The notes: generated from the letters alone by a model not told the origin. A DNA stretch of 64,000 nucleotides from Pseudomonadota bacterium (GCA_023423535.1 JAFAFL010000042.1:33471-97470), one strand, 5' to 3'; counted from the first letter of the stretch, positions 9,805-18,867 are shown. Numbers and translations: made by a program.

Positions 9805-12800
9805 CTACGGAGCGGGGGCCGGGGCGGGCGCGAGCGCTGCCGACGGCGTGAAGCGGAAGCCGGTGAACGAGCGGAGGCCCGGATCGCGGCTCGCGAGGTT
9901 GACGGTCAGCGCCTCGGTGCCGGACGGACTCTCGATCCACGACGGGCCGAGCAGCCCGTCGCTGAGGCCCTGCACGGAGGCGGCGCTGCCGTCCTGCATC
10001 CGGCCGATGTGGAACTCGATCACGCCGTCGTCGAAGAGGCGCACCTGGAAGGTGGCATCCGAGCGCGTGGCGCTGCCGGAGGTGGCGTCGCTCAGGTGGG
10101 TGAGGCGGTTCCAGTGGAAGACGTACTCGCCCTTCGAACCGGGGCCCTGCTCACCGGGCGCGATCCGCCGCCACACGATGGCGAGGTCCGCGCGCTGCGC
10201 CGCGGCCTGCGTGTGCATCCACCACCCGGCGCCGTAGGGAACGATTGACGCATTGGGCCGGGTGGGCTTCGGCGCGCGGTCCGCGGAGTAGGAGTAGTTG
10301 TTGATCGCGCCGCCCGACTGGTGCGGCCAGGGGAGGAAGTCGAAGGAGACGTAGCCGTGGCTGGCGATCATCACCTCTTCGTACGCGCGGCCGAAGAGCG
10401 TCACCGGGTGCTCCAGCGGCGCGGTCACCCAGCGCGGGTTGTTGAGGAAGGTCTGCATCGCGACCTTGCCGCTGCCGAGGATGTCCGCCGGGTTCCAGGC
10501 GATGGCCTCGAGCAGGTAGTCGGTGCAGGGCTCCGCGGGCAGGCCGGGCGTGCCCTTCTCAGCCATGTCGCCGTAGGTCGCGGTGCGCGGGCAGACCTTG
10601 TCCACCTTCGCGTCGGTGATCACCCGCTGGAGGCGCTCCACCGACTGGCCGGGCGCAGCGTCGGTCCAGGCGAGCTTCGAGATCTCGAGGTTGTTCACCT
10701 CCACGCGCACCTCGTCGGTGTGCGCGAGCGTGAGGCCCTCGATCACCAGACCGGTGGTGACGCCGCCGTTCTCCATCGCGTCGTCGGAGGCGCCGATCAC
10801 CAGCCGCTTGCCGGCCGGAAGCTCCATGTTCGCGGGGAAGGGGAAGCGCATGCCGGTGGAGGAGACGACGAGCTCCACGTGCTCGAGCGGCATGGACTCG
10901 GGCGTGGTGTTCACCAGCTCGACCCAGTGGCCCTTCTGCGCGGTGGGGGCCGCCATCGCCTCGCTGACGAGCAGCGCGTTCTCGCCCCAGACGATCACCG
11001 GCGCGGTCAGCGTGATCACCGAGCCGTCGTTGCGGCGGTAGAAGAAGGTGTGCCGCGTGGAGCGCTCCGCCGGGAGCGTGAAGCTGCCCTGAGGCGTGAC
11101 GCGCTTGAACCAGTGCAGCTGCGCGCCCTCGAAGATCTTGCCGGTCTCGTTCACCGAGAAGGCGGACTCGAAGCCGACCTCTGCCGCGTGCACGCCGACC
11201 GTGGCGCTGCCGTCCGCAGAAGGAGCGGAGCCGCCGTCGAGCGTGCCGTACACGAAGTGGAACTCACCGCTCTCCAGCAGCTGGATCTGGAAGGTCAGCT
11301 CGCTGTCGCCGTCACCCTTGAGGTGAACGCCGTCCCACTGGACGATCAGCGTGCGCGGGAACTGGTTGCCCTCCACGTGGAAGAGGACGCGGCCGCTGCC
11401 GAGCTCGAGGTCGTCCCACAGCGGCGCGAGCAGGGCCGGGAGCCACTGACGGGTGCCGGCGCCGGTGCTCGAGCGATCCGGGTTCCAAGGCAGCACCGCG
11501 TTGTCCGGCATGGGCTGCGGCGGATCGAAGGCGAGGAAGCCGTTGGTGGAGACGTGGAAGGTGTTGCGGAGCTGGCCGGCGAACGGGAAGCGGAACGCGA
11601 GCCACTGCGGGAGGGTGGACACGTCGTCGTCGCTGGTGGCGAAGAGCAGCTCGCGCGAGGCGGAGATGTTCTTGAGGTCGATGAACTGGCCGCTCATCGG
11701 GATCACGTCCGGCTGCGCCGTCACCACGCCGAGGACCTCCTGCAGGTCCGGCGCGGGCAGGTCCCACGCGACCGTCACCGTCTGGCCGGGAGTGGGGTGC
11801 GCGGGCGTGACCGTCACCTGCGCGCGGTTCACCACGTTCACCGTGCGCTCGCACTCGTTGAGCTCGCAGCTCGCGAGATCGCCGGCGGCGTTGATCGCGT
11901 CGAGCACGTAGGTCGTCGGCGTGCCGGGGAAGAGCGCGGCAGAGCCGTTGCCGACGGTGACCGGGTTCTTCGAGGAGTAGACGACCGGGCCGTTCTTCAC
12001 GCGGATCTGCACCTCGGTGGCGCCCTGCGTGGTCCACGTCGCGGTGGCCGCGTCGCCCGGATCCAGCACGAAGGCGCTGAGGTTGAAGCCGGTGATCGTC
12101 GGCGGACCCACGAGGTCGAGGAGCTTCGACGCGGTGGCGGTCGCGCCGCCGAACCCTTCGACCACGAGGTCGTAGCGCGTCGGCCCGATGGGGGCCTTCA
12201 GCTGCGCCGCGCCCACGGCCAGCGCGTCGGGATCGGAGCCGCGCGGCTCGTACACGAGCAGGCCGTTGGCAAAGAGCTGCACGCGCTCGGCGCCGGTCAC
12301 GCGCCAGGAGAAGAGGACGTCACGGCCGGGCGTGGCGAACTCCGGCGCCTCGAAGAGGAGGATGGAGGGGCCGTGGCCGATGTGGCGCACGAAGGTGCGG
12401 GTCAGCTCGGTGCCGGTGCTCTCGGAGCGCACGCGGACGGTGAACTGCAGGCGGTAGCCGTCGATCAGCGGCAGGCCGTTCGGATCCTGCGCGGGCACCG
12501 TCCACTCGAACTGGTCGCCCTGCGCCACCGCGGGGTCGGTGGTGCGGAAGAGCTCACCGAAGGTGGCCTCCTCGACGACGATCGTGTCCGCGCCGCTGGT
12601 CTGCCAGCGCACCTGCACCGCCTCGCCCACCTGCGCCACGCCGGGCGCGAGGGTCAGCAGATCGATCCGCGGGCGCACCTTCACCTCGGCGGTCATCGTC
12701 TTCACCGCGCCGTCCGGGCCGGTGGCGGAGAGCGTGTACACGCGCGAGGCGGTGGGCGTGACCGTCACCACGCCGCGCTGCCCGTCCAGCGCCGTGTTCA

Positions 12801-13269
12801 TGCCCGCGTCGTCGCGCAGCGTCACCGCGCGCGCGCCCTGCGCGGACCAGGCGAGATCGACCGAGTCACCCGGCTCCACCTCAGGCGGCACCGCCACGAG
12901 GAACGCGGTGCGGAGCGCCTCGCCGACCGCGACCTGCGCGAACGCGGCGGCGCGGCCACCGGGACCCTCCGCGCGGAGCACGTAGATGGCGGTCTCATCC
13001 GGCTGCACCTGCACTTCGCCGGTCGCGGCGTCGCCGGTGAGGTCGAGCTCCTCGCCGCCCATCCCCAGCACCTTCACCGAGGTGGCGCCGGTCACCGAAT
13101 AGCGCAGCGCGGTCGCTTCGCCGGGCAGCAGCTCCGCGCGGTCGGGCGCGAAGGACTGGATGCGCGGTGCATCCGGCATCGGAGCGCGGGGCTCGGGCTT
13201 CTCACACGCAGCGAGCAGCGCGAGCACGGGCAGGACGAGTGCGCCGGCGGCGCGGTGGCGGAAGTGCAT
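9805..13269 (-). CDS. Large surface lipoprotein with Ig-like repeats and lamin-tail domain (first of three paralogs, operon head)
   Basis: About 1154 residues. The signal peptide MHFRHRAAGALVLPVLALLA ends in the lipobox LAAC. Five Ig-like repeats (LPGEATALRYSVTGATSVKV, EPGDSVDLAWSAQGARAVTL and others) are followed by a STNGFLAFD domain with APLWDDL and LIVQWDG, a lamin-tail-like segment (LVSEAMAAPTAQKGHWVELV) and a last domain with ASHGYVSFD. The C-terminus is an Ala-Pro tail. ATG 13269 is chosen because AAAGG lies seven bases upstream; ATG 13275 is also possible. A much longer upstream frame exists but has no signal peptide at its start and is rejected. The three genes form one transcription unit. 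Confidence 0.8.
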   Translation of the reverse strand: MHFRHRAAGALVLPVLALLAACEKPEPRAPMPDAPRIQSFAPDRAELLPGEATALRYSVTGATSVKVLGMGGEELDLTGDAATGEVQVQPDETAIYVLRAEGPGGRAAAFAQVAVGEALRTAFLVAVPPEVEPGDSVDLAWSAQGARAVTLRDDAGMNTALDGQRGVVTVTPTASRVYTLSATGPDGAVKTMTAEVKVRPRIDLLTLAPGVAQVGEAVQVRWQTSGADTIVVEEATFGELFRTTDPAVAQGDQFEWTVPAQDPNGLPLIDGYRLQFTVRVRSESTGTELTRTFVRHIGHGPSILLFEAPEFATPGRDVLFSWRVTGAERVQLFANGLLVYEPRGSDPDALAVGAAQLKAPIGPTRYDLVVEGFGGATATASKLLDLVGPPTITGFNLSAFVLDPGDAATATWTTQGATEVQIRVKNGPVVYSSKNPVTVGNGSAALFPGTPTTYVLDAINAAGDLASCELNECERTVNVVNRAQVTVTPAHPTPGQTVTVAWDLPAPDLQEVLGVVTAQPDVIPMSGQFIDLKNISASRELLFATSDDDVSTLPQWLAFRFPFAGQLRNTFHVSTNGFLAFDPPQPMPDNAVLPWNPDRSSTGAGTRQWLPALLAPLWDDLELGSGRVLFHVEGNQFPRTLIVQWDGVHLKGDGDSELTFQIQLLESGEFHFVYGTLDGGSAPSADGSATVGVHAAEVGFESAFSVNETGKIFEGAQLHWFKRVTPQGSFTLPAERSTRHTFFYRRNDGSVITLTAPVIVWGENALLVSEAMAAPTAQKGHWVELVNTTPESMPLEHVELVVSSTGMRFPFPANMELPAGKRLVIGASDDAMENGGVTTGLVIEGLTLAHTDEVRVEVNNLEISKLAWTDAAPGQSVERLQRVITDAKVDKVCPRTATYGDMAEKGTPGLPAEPCTDYLLEAIAWNPADILGSGKVAMQTFLNNPRWVTAPLEHPVTLFGRAYEEVMIASHGYVSFDFLPWPHQSGGAINNYSYSADRAPKPTRPNASIVPYGAGWWMHTQAAAQRADLAIVWRRIAPGEQGPGSKGEYVFHWNRLTHLSDATSGSATRSDATFQVRLFDDGVIEFHIGRMQDGSAASVQGLSDGLLGPSWIESPSGTEALTVNLASRDPGLRSFTGFRFTPSAALAPAPAPAP

Positions 13270-13437
13270 GGTCATGCCTTTCGACGGCGGCCCGGGTGGG
13301 TCGGGCGGAAGCGCGGGCAGGGTACCGGTCTTGTCCACAACCGGAAGCGAAACCGGACGACGCGCCGCGCGACGAAAGCCCGGCCGGTCGCTCTGGAAGA
13401 GGAGAAGCGAGGGCCTCCAACGATCGCTGCGGCGCAT

Positions 13438-13450
13438 GAAATATACTGCA
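13438..13450. repeat. 13-bp direct repeat GAAATATACTGCA, copy 2
   Basis: Identical to 2455-2467 and in the same orientation. It lies about 170 bases upstream of the first lipoprotein gene, and TATATT on the minus strand could be a -10 element for that operon. The two copies bracket the four minus-strand genes between them. Confidence 0.5.
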
Positions 13451-13559
13451 TGTTTCGAATGGTGAAAGGGTGCTTCCCACTTCATGTGGTGCCCCTTGTG
13501 CCTGGCCGCTGTGCGGGAGGCCGAGGGATCGCTCTCTGGCGGGCGGAATACGGCGCGGG

Positions 13560-13565
13560 TAGCGT
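13560..13565 (+). promoter_or_regulatory. Extended leaderless-type -10 element TAGCGT
   Basis: TAGCGT ends six bases before the GTG start of the DUF2652 gene, the spacing expected if transcription starts at the start codon. No Shine-Dalgarno is visible. Confidence 0.5.
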
Positions 13566-13571
13566 CGGCGC

Positions 13572-14330
13572 GTGGCCATTCATCAAGCGCTGCTGGTGAT
13601 CGCGGACATCGGCGGGTACACGCGGTTCATGCGCGAGCACACGTTCGCGCTCGCCCACGCACAGGACACGGTGAGCCAGCTGCTCGAGGCGGTGATCGAC
13701 GCCGCGCGGCCGCTGAAGCTCGCGAAGCTCGAGGGTGACGCCGCGTTCCTCTACGCGCCGATCAGCACGGCCAACGGGAACGGGCTCATCACCTCCACGA
13801 TCCCGTCCATCTACCGGGCCTTCCACGAGCGCCGCAGCCAGATCGCGTCCATCGGCATGTGCAACTGCAGCGCGTGCGTGAACGTGATCAACCTGCGCCT
13901 CAAGTTCGTGGCGCACGCGGGACAGGTCGCCGAGCAGCGGGTGAAGCGCCACTCGGAGCTGGCAGGGATGGACGTCATCCTCGTGCACCGCATGCTGAAG
14001 AACGACGTGCCGATCGACGAGTACGTGCTGCTCACCGACGCGCTCGCGTCCGGACTGCCGGAAGCGGTGAGCGCGCGCACCCAGCACCTCACGCACGACT
14101 TCGAAGGAATCGGCCCCACGCCCACGCGCTTCGTGGACGTGAAGGAGCTCGTGCCGCTGCTGCCGGAGCCTCCGCCGCCCGGGACGCTGCTCCGGTTCTG
14201 GCGGAAGCTCTGCCAGGAGCTGCGGAGCCTGCCGTACTCGCTGGGCCCGAAGAAGGCCTGCGAGAACTTCCACAACGTCGAGATCGAGAGCGCTCCCGCC
14301 GCGCAGCTTCCTCCGGGGCCGGCGGTCTAG
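13572..14330 (+). CDS. DUF2652 family protein
   Basis: 252 residues. The N-terminus LLVIADIGGYTRFMREHT and the following AKLEGDAAFLYAP are the hallmark of DUF2652 proteins, which resemble the nucleotide-cyclase (class III) fold; the ADIxGYT and EGDA motifs match positions used for metal binding in true cyclases. A Cys pair (CNCSAC, near residue 97) and the later ELAGMDVILVHRMLKN segment are also usual in the family. Whether it makes a cyclic nucleotide is unknown. The GTG start is chosen because it directly precedes the conserved N-terminus and carries a -10 hexamer six bases upstream. The gene is divergent from the lipoprotein operon. Confidence 0.7.
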   Translation: MAIHQALLVIADIGGYTRFMREHTFALAHAQDTVSQLLEAVIDAARPLKLAKLEGDAAFLYAPISTANGNGLITSTIPSIYRAFHERRSQIASIGMCNCSACVNVINLRLKFVAHAGQVAEQRVKRHSELAGMDVILVHRMLKNDVPIDEYVLLTDALASGLPEAVSARTQHLTHDFEGIGPTPTRFVDVKELVPLLPEPPPPGTLLRFWRKLCQELRSLPYSLGPKKACENFHNVEIESAPAAQLPPGPAV

Positions 14331-14337
14331 CGCCCGC

Positions 14338-14343
14338 TATGGT
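14338..14343 (+). promoter_or_regulatory. Leaderless-type -10 element TATGGT
   Basis: TATGGT ends six bases before the ATG at 14350. The 19-base gap after the preceding gene has no Shine-Dalgarno, so the gene probably has its own leaderless transcript. Confidence 0.5.
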
Positions 14344-14349
14344 GCCGGC

Positions 14350-15153
14350 ATGCGCTCCCGCTCCGTCGGCCCCCTCCTTCTGCTCTCGTCCCTCCTCTTC
14401 GGAGGAGGCACTGCCGCTCTGGCCCGCCCCATGAACAAGCCCATCGCCTACGAACACGACGGCAAGCAGTTCGAAGGGGTCCTCGTCTACGACGACGCGG
14501 TGAAGGCGCCGCGGCCCGGCCTGCTGCTCGTGCCGAACTGGATGGGGATCACCGAGGAGAACCTCGCGCAGGCGCGAGAGGTCGCGGGACGGCAGTACGT
14601 GATCTTCGTCGCCGACCTCTACGGCAAGGACGTCCGGCCGAAGGACCGCACCGAGGCCGCGGCGGCCGCGGGCGCGGTGAAGGGCGATCGGGCGCTGATG
14701 CGCGCGCGCACGAAGCGGGCGCTGGAGGTCTTCCTCGCCGACGCGGGCGCGAAGAGGGCAGGGCTCGATCCGAAGCGGGTGGGCGCGATCGGCTTCTGCT
14801 TCGGCGGCACCGCGGTGATCGAGCTGGCGAAGACCGGCGCGGCGCTGGGTGGCGTCGTCTCCTTCCACGGCGGCCTCGACGCGGCGGCGAAGTGGGAGGG
14901 CAAGCCCCAGACGCCGATCCTCGCGCTGCACGGTGCGGAGGATCCGGCGGTCGCCGCGAAGGACCTCGAGGCCTTCGTCGCGGACATGCGCCAAAGCGGT
15001 GCGGATTGGACGCTCGTCCAGTTCGGCGGCGCGGTGCACAGCTTCACCGACAAGAACGCGAACGTGCCCGGCCGCAACATGTACGACGCACGCGTCTCCC
15101 GGCGCGCCTTCGACATGATGAACGGCTTCTTTGCGCAGCAGTTCGAGCGGTAG
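14350..15153 (+). CDS. Secreted dienelactone hydrolase family protein
   Basis: 267 residues: a signal peptide of about 26 residues (LLLLSSLLFGGGTAALA) and an alpha/beta-hydrolase domain. The nucleophile elbow is GFCFGG with Cys as nucleophile, as in dienelactone hydrolase. The acid is probably the Asp of LHGAEDPAV and the base the His of GAVHSFTD. YGKDVRP and PNWMGI are further family signatures. The true substrate is unknown; the family hydrolyses dienelactones and other esters. Export to the periplasm is unusual for catabolic members and suggests an envelope role. Its 3' end is six bases from the convergent FHA gene. Confidence 0.8.
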   Translation: MRSRSVGPLLLLSSLLFGGGTAALARPMNKPIAYEHDGKQFEGVLVYDDAVKAPRPGLLLVPNWMGITEENLAQAREVAGRQYVIFVADLYGKDVRPKDRTEAAAAAGAVKGDRALMRARTKRALEVFLADAGAKRAGLDPKRVGAIGFCFGGTAVIELAKTGAALGGVVSFHGGLDAAAKWEGKPQTPILALHGAEDPAVAAKDLEAFVADMRQSGADWTLVQFGGAVHSFTDKNANVPGRNMYDARVSRRAFDMMNGFFAQQFER

Positions 15154-15159
15154 GCCGAC

Positions 15160-16365
15160 TCAGGCCCCGGCGACGAGCGCGATCATCATCGCCAGCACGC
15201 CCAGCACCACCACGCTGAGCAGCGCGATGGGCACGAGCTTCCGGACATCCTTCACCACCAGCACGATGTTGCCGGCGCCGCCGGCGGCCTTCGCCGCGAG
15301 TCCTCCACCGGCACCGGCGGGCTCGTCCTCTCCGTCGTCCGGATCGGCCTCGTCCTCCTGCCCGTCGTCCACGGCGCCCGCACCGTCCGCGGCACCTTCC
15401 TCGTCGCCGTAGCCGCCGCCCTCGTCGTCCTCGGCGGAGGCGGACTCGTCCAGGGATTCGTTCTCCTCGGAGGGCTGCGCGACCGGCTCGGGCTCAGGCT
15501 CCGGTTCCGGCTCGGGCTCAGGCTCAGGCGCACGCTGCACGGTGGCGGGCGCGGCGGACATGGCGCGCGACGAAGACTCCCTGCGTCCCGGCTTCACCTC
15601 ACGGACGGGCTCTTCCGCGGCCGGCGACTCCTCCTCCTGCCCGAGCACCAGCGGCGTCTCGCGCACATCCGAGGGGTCCAGGTAGAGCAGCCGCGTCCCG
15701 CCGATCTCGACCTCGTCGCGGTCGCGCAGCGTCTTGTGCGTGGCCTTCTTCTTGTTGACCTTGATCCCGTTGCGGCTGCCGAGATCCTCGACGTGCGTGC
15801 CCGACCAGTCGCGCCGGATCTTCACGTGGCGCCGCGACACGAGGTCGTCCTTCAGCACCACGTCCACGCCGTCTTCCCGCCCGACGATGAGCTCCTGCGC
15901 GTCGCTGATCTCGATGCGCTGGCCCTCGCGCGGGCCGTTCATGAAGCGGAAGTAGGGCGCCTCACCGGCTCCCAGCCCGCGCATCACGTCCTTCACCAGC
16001 CCGCGCGCGATGAACGAGGTCTTCTCCGAACCGTGGCTCGCCGGCGCGTCCGCCACGCGGTCGAACTTCACGTCGAACTGCGCGATGGCGATGGTGTCCC
16101 CGTTGCGCAGCAGGCGCTTCTCGCCCTTGGGGAGCGCCTTGCCGTTGACCGTCGTTCCGTACGCGCTGCCCAGGTCCTCGACGAAGAAGAGCGTGCCGTC
16201 CTTCGTCAGCCGCGCGTGGTTGCGCGACACGGCCATCTGGCTCAGCACCACCTGGCACGCCTTGTCGCGGCCAATGGTGATGACGTCGTCCTCGAGGAGC
16301 ACCTCGGTGCCCTTCTCGGAGCCGCCCGCCTCGGAGCGCTGTCTGACGGTGAGCCTGACTGCCAT
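15160..16365 (-). CDS. Double FHA-domain protein with C-terminal membrane anchor
   Basis: 401 residues. Two FHA domains, phosphothreonine readers, lie at about 25-100 (GRDKACQVVLSQMAVSRNHA, DLGSAYGTTVNG) and 135-215 (GREDGVDVVLKDDLVSRRHV, DLGSRNGIKVN). Both keep the Arg, Ser-Arg-x-His and Asn of the binding loop. A long acidic, Glu/Pro/Asp-rich linker (EPEPEPEPEPEP) leads to a single C-terminal helix (LVPIALLSVVVLGVLAMMIALVAGA), so the FHA domains are probably cytosolic and membrane-tethered. It follows the TPR lipoprotein gene by nine bases, with CAGGGA next to the start, so both are cotranscribed. A Ser/Thr kinase lies about 9 kb away, but no link is shown. Confidence 0.85.
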   Translation of the reverse strand: MAVRLTVRQRSEAGGSEKGTEVLLEDDVITIGRDKACQVVLSQMAVSRNHARLTKDGTLFFVEDLGSAYGTTVNGKALPKGEKRLLRNGDTIAIAQFDVKFDRVADAPASHGSEKTSFIARGLVKDVMRGLGAGEAPYFRFMNGPREGQRIEISDAQELIVGREDGVDVVLKDDLVSRRHVKIRRDWSGTHVEDLGSRNGIKVNKKKATHKTLRDRDEVEIGGTRLLYLDPSDVRETPLVLGQEEESPAAEEPVREVKPGRRESSSRAMSAAPATVQRAPEPEPEPEPEPEPEPVAQPSEENESLDESASAEDDEGGGYGDEEGAADGAGAVDDGQEDEADPDDGEDEPAGAGGGLAAKAAGGAGNIVLVVKDVRKLVPIALLSVVVLGVLAMMIALVAGA

Positions 16366-16374
16366 TCCCTGTCT

Positions 16375-17451
16375 CTAGAAGGTGTCCTGGCCGAGGTACT
16401 GCTCGCAGGTCGCGATCTGCTCGCCCATCTCCTCGGCGGCGGCGAACTTCACCACGTTGCGGCAGGCGTTCCGCGCGTCGCGCTTGTTCTCCTCGGACGC
16501 GTAGATCTCGTAGAGCGCGAAGTGGCAGCGCGCGTTCTTCCCGTCGAGCTGCGTGCAGCGCCGGAAGGCCTGCGTCTCCTCGCGCCGGAGCCCGCGCTGG
16601 CGGTACTCCATCCCCAGCTCGAACTGCGCGCGCGGCGTCTGCTCCGCCGAGTTCGTGTCCCGCACCTGCTTCAGCTCCGGATCGATCAGCGTGCACTTGC
16701 GCGTGGCGATGGAGAGGTTGTTGCGGCAGGCCGCGTCGCTCTCGTTCACGCGCACGCACTCCTTGAACGCGTCGGTGGCCTCGCAGAAGCGCGCCAGCTC
16801 GAGGTATGCGCCGCCCAGATCCAGCCAGGCGTTGGCGTGCTGCGGATCGAGCTCCGTGGCGCGCTTGAGGTGCTCCACCGAGGTCTCCCAGTTCGACGAG
16901 ATGGCCTCGATCACGCCCAGCTCGCGGTGCGCGTCCGCCAGCTGCGGGTTCAGCGCGATGAGGGTGCGGAACTCCTTGCGCGCCTTGTCGAGCTCGTTCA
17001 GCCGGATGAAGGTGAGGCCGAGGTTGTAGCGGGCCTCGAGGTAGTCCGGGTTCACCTTCAACGCGCGCTGGAAGTTGTCGTGCGCGTTCCCGTTCTTGCC
17101 CTCCATGAAATAGATGACGCCGAGGTTCAGGTACGCCTGCGCCTGCTCCTGGTTGTGCCGCAGCGCCTTGATGAAGTGCTTCTTCGCGAGCTCGTAGTCG
17201 GCCCGCTTCATGGCAATGAGGCCCTTGTTCACCCACAGGTCGGCGTAGTGCGGCGAGAACTGGAGCCCGAGGTCGCAGTACACCTCCGCCTTCACGAGGT
17301 CGTCCGCCTGGAGCGACTGCGCGCACAGCTCCGCGTTGATCAGCGCGCGCTCGTGCACCGGTGGAGTGGTGACGCAGCCGAGGGACCCGACGGAACCCAG
17401 GGCGCCGGAGACTGCCAGGGCGATGAACGCAGCACGAAGGCGAAGCGGCAT
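16375..17451 (-). CDS. TPR-repeat lipoprotein
   Basis: 358 residues. The signal sequence ends in a lipobox (GSVGSLGC, Cys at about 26). At least six tetratricopeptide repeats follow (ADLWVNKGLIAMKRADYELA, AQAYLNLGVIYFMEGKNGNA, LEARYNLGLTFIRLNELDKA, ANAWLDLGGAYLELARFCEA), forming a helical scaffold for protein contacts, probably at the inner face of the outer membrane. The general layout recalls PilF/Tgl-type pilotins, but those are shorter, so no symbol is given. TAAGGT ends nine bases before the ATG and may be a -10 element or serve as a weak Shine-Dalgarno. First gene of a two-gene unit with the FHA protein. Confidence 0.8.
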   Translation of the reverse strand: MPLRLRAAFIALAVSGALGSVGSLGCVTTPPVHERALINAELCAQSLQADDLVKAEVYCDLGLQFSPHYADLWVNKGLIAMKRADYELAKKHFIKALRHNQEQAQAYLNLGVIYFMEGKNGNAHDNFQRALKVNPDYLEARYNLGLTFIRLNELDKARKEFRTLIALNPQLADAHRELGVIEAISSNWETSVEHLKRATELDPQHANAWLDLGGAYLELARFCEATDAFKECVRVNESDAACRNNLSIATRKCTLIDPELKQVRDTNSAEQTPRAQFELGMEYRQRGLRREETQAFRRCTQLDGKNARCHFALYEIYASEENKRDARNACRNVVKFAAAEEMGEQIATCEQYLGQDTF

Positions 17452-17530
17452 GGCGCCGGGACCTTAGCATGGGATCCCGGCTGTTTCCGTGGGCTTACCT
17501 GCCTGCAGTGCCGTTAGGATGCGGCGCGCC

Positions 17531-18046
17531 ATGACCCGCCTCTCCGTGATGTTGCTGGTGTTCGCCGCCGCCGCGCTCGCCCCCTCGCAGGCCGAGGCCC
17601 AGTTCGCCAACCGCAGCGTGAGCCTGTCGCTCGGCTACATGCACCTCAACGAGGCCGCGGGACTGGACGCAGGCTTTCCGCTCGGGCTCGCCTACACCGG
17701 CTACATCGAGTCCGGCTTCGAGTGGTCGGCGGGCGTGCAGGGGATGATCCTCCGCGACCTCACCGGACGTCAGGTCGTCGCCGTCGCCGGTGGGCCGGGC
17801 ATCCGCTACCTCTTTCTCGAGGAGGGACTGCGCCCGTACGTCGGCGGTGAGCTGACCTACCTGCACATCTTCGCCTACGAGATCGCGACGCAGTTCGTCG
17901 GCCTCGGGCCCTACGTGGGCGTGGACTACTTCCTCACCGACTCGTTCAGCATCGGCGCGCGCGGGCAGTACAACTTCTACGTGATGCTCAACCAGCCGCT
18001 GCAGACCTCCCTCAACGGGAACGTGATCTTCAGCGCCTGGTTCTGA
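17531..18046 (+). CDS. Small outer-membrane beta-barrel-like protein
   Basis: About 171 residues: a signal peptide (LSVMLLVFAAAALAPSQAEA, cleavage after AEA) and then a chain of amphipathic beta strands rich in Tyr, Gly and Phe (VSLSLGYMHL, FPLGLAYTGYIESGFEWSAG, YVGGELTYLHIFAYEI, YNFYVMLNQPLQ) ending in an aromatic residue (FSAWF), typical of an eight-stranded outer-membrane barrel. No specific family is recognised. ATG 17531 is chosen over ATG 17519 because TAGGAT at 17515-17520 would overlap the earlier start. The gene is divergent from the TPR/FHA unit. Confidence 0.65.
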   Translation: MTRLSVMLLVFAAAALAPSQAEAQFANRSVSLSLGYMHLNEAAGLDAGFPLGLAYTGYIESGFEWSAGVQGMILRDLTGRQVVAVAGGPGIRYLFLEEGLRPYVGGELTYLHIFAYEIATQFVGLGPYVGVDYFLTDSFSIGARGQYNFYVMLNQPLQTSLNGNVIFSAWF

Positions 18047-18049
18047 GCG

Positions 18050-18862
18050 CTATCCCGTCTTCCGCACCAGCTGCGCGGTGGGCACGGCGCGTCCCGGCTT
18101 GCGCCGCTGCGCGACGATTGCCGCGGCCACCAGCAGGACGAGCTTCTCGTCGGAGAGGTGGTCCGGCTTGTGGAAGCCGTGCTCGGTCTGCAGCCGTTCG
18201 CTGAGCGCGGCGAAGAGCTTGAGCCGAGCGTCCATGCCCAGCTCCTCGCGCCGGATCGCGGCGGCGAAGAGCACCTGCTGATCCTCCGCCGGCAGCTTCA
18301 ACGCGCGCGCGAGGAACTCGCCGTCCTTGAGCAGGTTCGTCTCGCCTTCGGGGTGCTCCACGGAGGACGGGATCTTCAGCTTGCGCTCGCGCACCACGAG
18401 CGTGCCCGCCATGTGATCACCGAGCCGCTGGTGCGACTTCGAGAACAGCGCGACGGTGCCCCCCACCAGATAGAGGATGGGAAAGCGATCGAAGGGCCTC
18501 GCGAGGTTTCGCAGCGCTGCCTGCCAGAAGCCGATGCGCACGCCGCTCTCCTGGATGACGCGCAGGCCCATCATCTTCTTGCCCACCGTCTGACCGGACC
18601 AGAGCGTCTCGAGCGTGATCCCGTAGCCCCACTCGATGAGGAACCAGGTGACGAAGCCGGCGGCGCTGGCGAACCCGGGGACGAAGGCGAACACCATGCC
18701 CACGAGCGAGAGCGCGATCCACGCGACGACGAGCACGATCACGCCGTCCACGAGCCAGGCGAGGAAGCGCGAGTAGAGGCCCGCGAGCACGAACTCGAAC
18801 TCGACGTACTCGGGCGTGAGGACCTTGTGCGCACCGTCGAGCGTGCCGGCCTGGGTCTGCAT
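18050..18862 (-). CDS. RDD family membrane protein
   Basis: 270 residues. YSRFLAWLVDGVIVLVVAWI near residue 30 is the first RDD helix (Arg, Asp), followed by LIEWGYGITLETLWSGQTVG, the family signature GKKMMGLRVI, and a third membrane segment near FDRFPILYLVGG. The SHQRLGDHMAGTLVV motif ends the RDD domain at about 165. A soluble C-terminal tail of about 100 residues follows. The function of RDD proteins is poorly known; some are linked to ion transport. It is divergent from a SpoIIM-like gene across a 43-base gap. In many genomes both sit beside DUF4129, MoxR and DUF58 genes, which here lie about 9 kb away. Confidence 0.8.
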   Translation of the reverse strand: MQTQAGTLDGAHKVLTPEYVEFEFVLAGLYSRFLAWLVDGVIVLVVAWIALSLVGMVFAFVPGFASAAGFVTWFLIEWGYGITLETLWSGQTVGKKMMGLRVIQESGVRIGFWQAALRNLARPFDRFPILYLVGGTVALFSKSHQRLGDHMAGTLVVRERKLKIPSSVEHPEGETNLLKDGEFLARALKLPAEDQQVLFAAAIRREELGMDARLKLFAALSERLQTEHGFHKPDHLSDEKLVLLVAAAIVAQRRKPGRAVPTAQLVRKTG

Positions 18863-18867
18863 GCGGT

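Noticed and set aside
3037..10248. A 2403-residue open frame on the plus strand opposite the lipoproteins
   Set aside because: It is made of low-complexity Arg/Gly/Ala/His-rich sequence, the usual antisense shadow of GC-rich genes, and no domain is recognisable. The minus-strand frames have signal peptides and clear domains.
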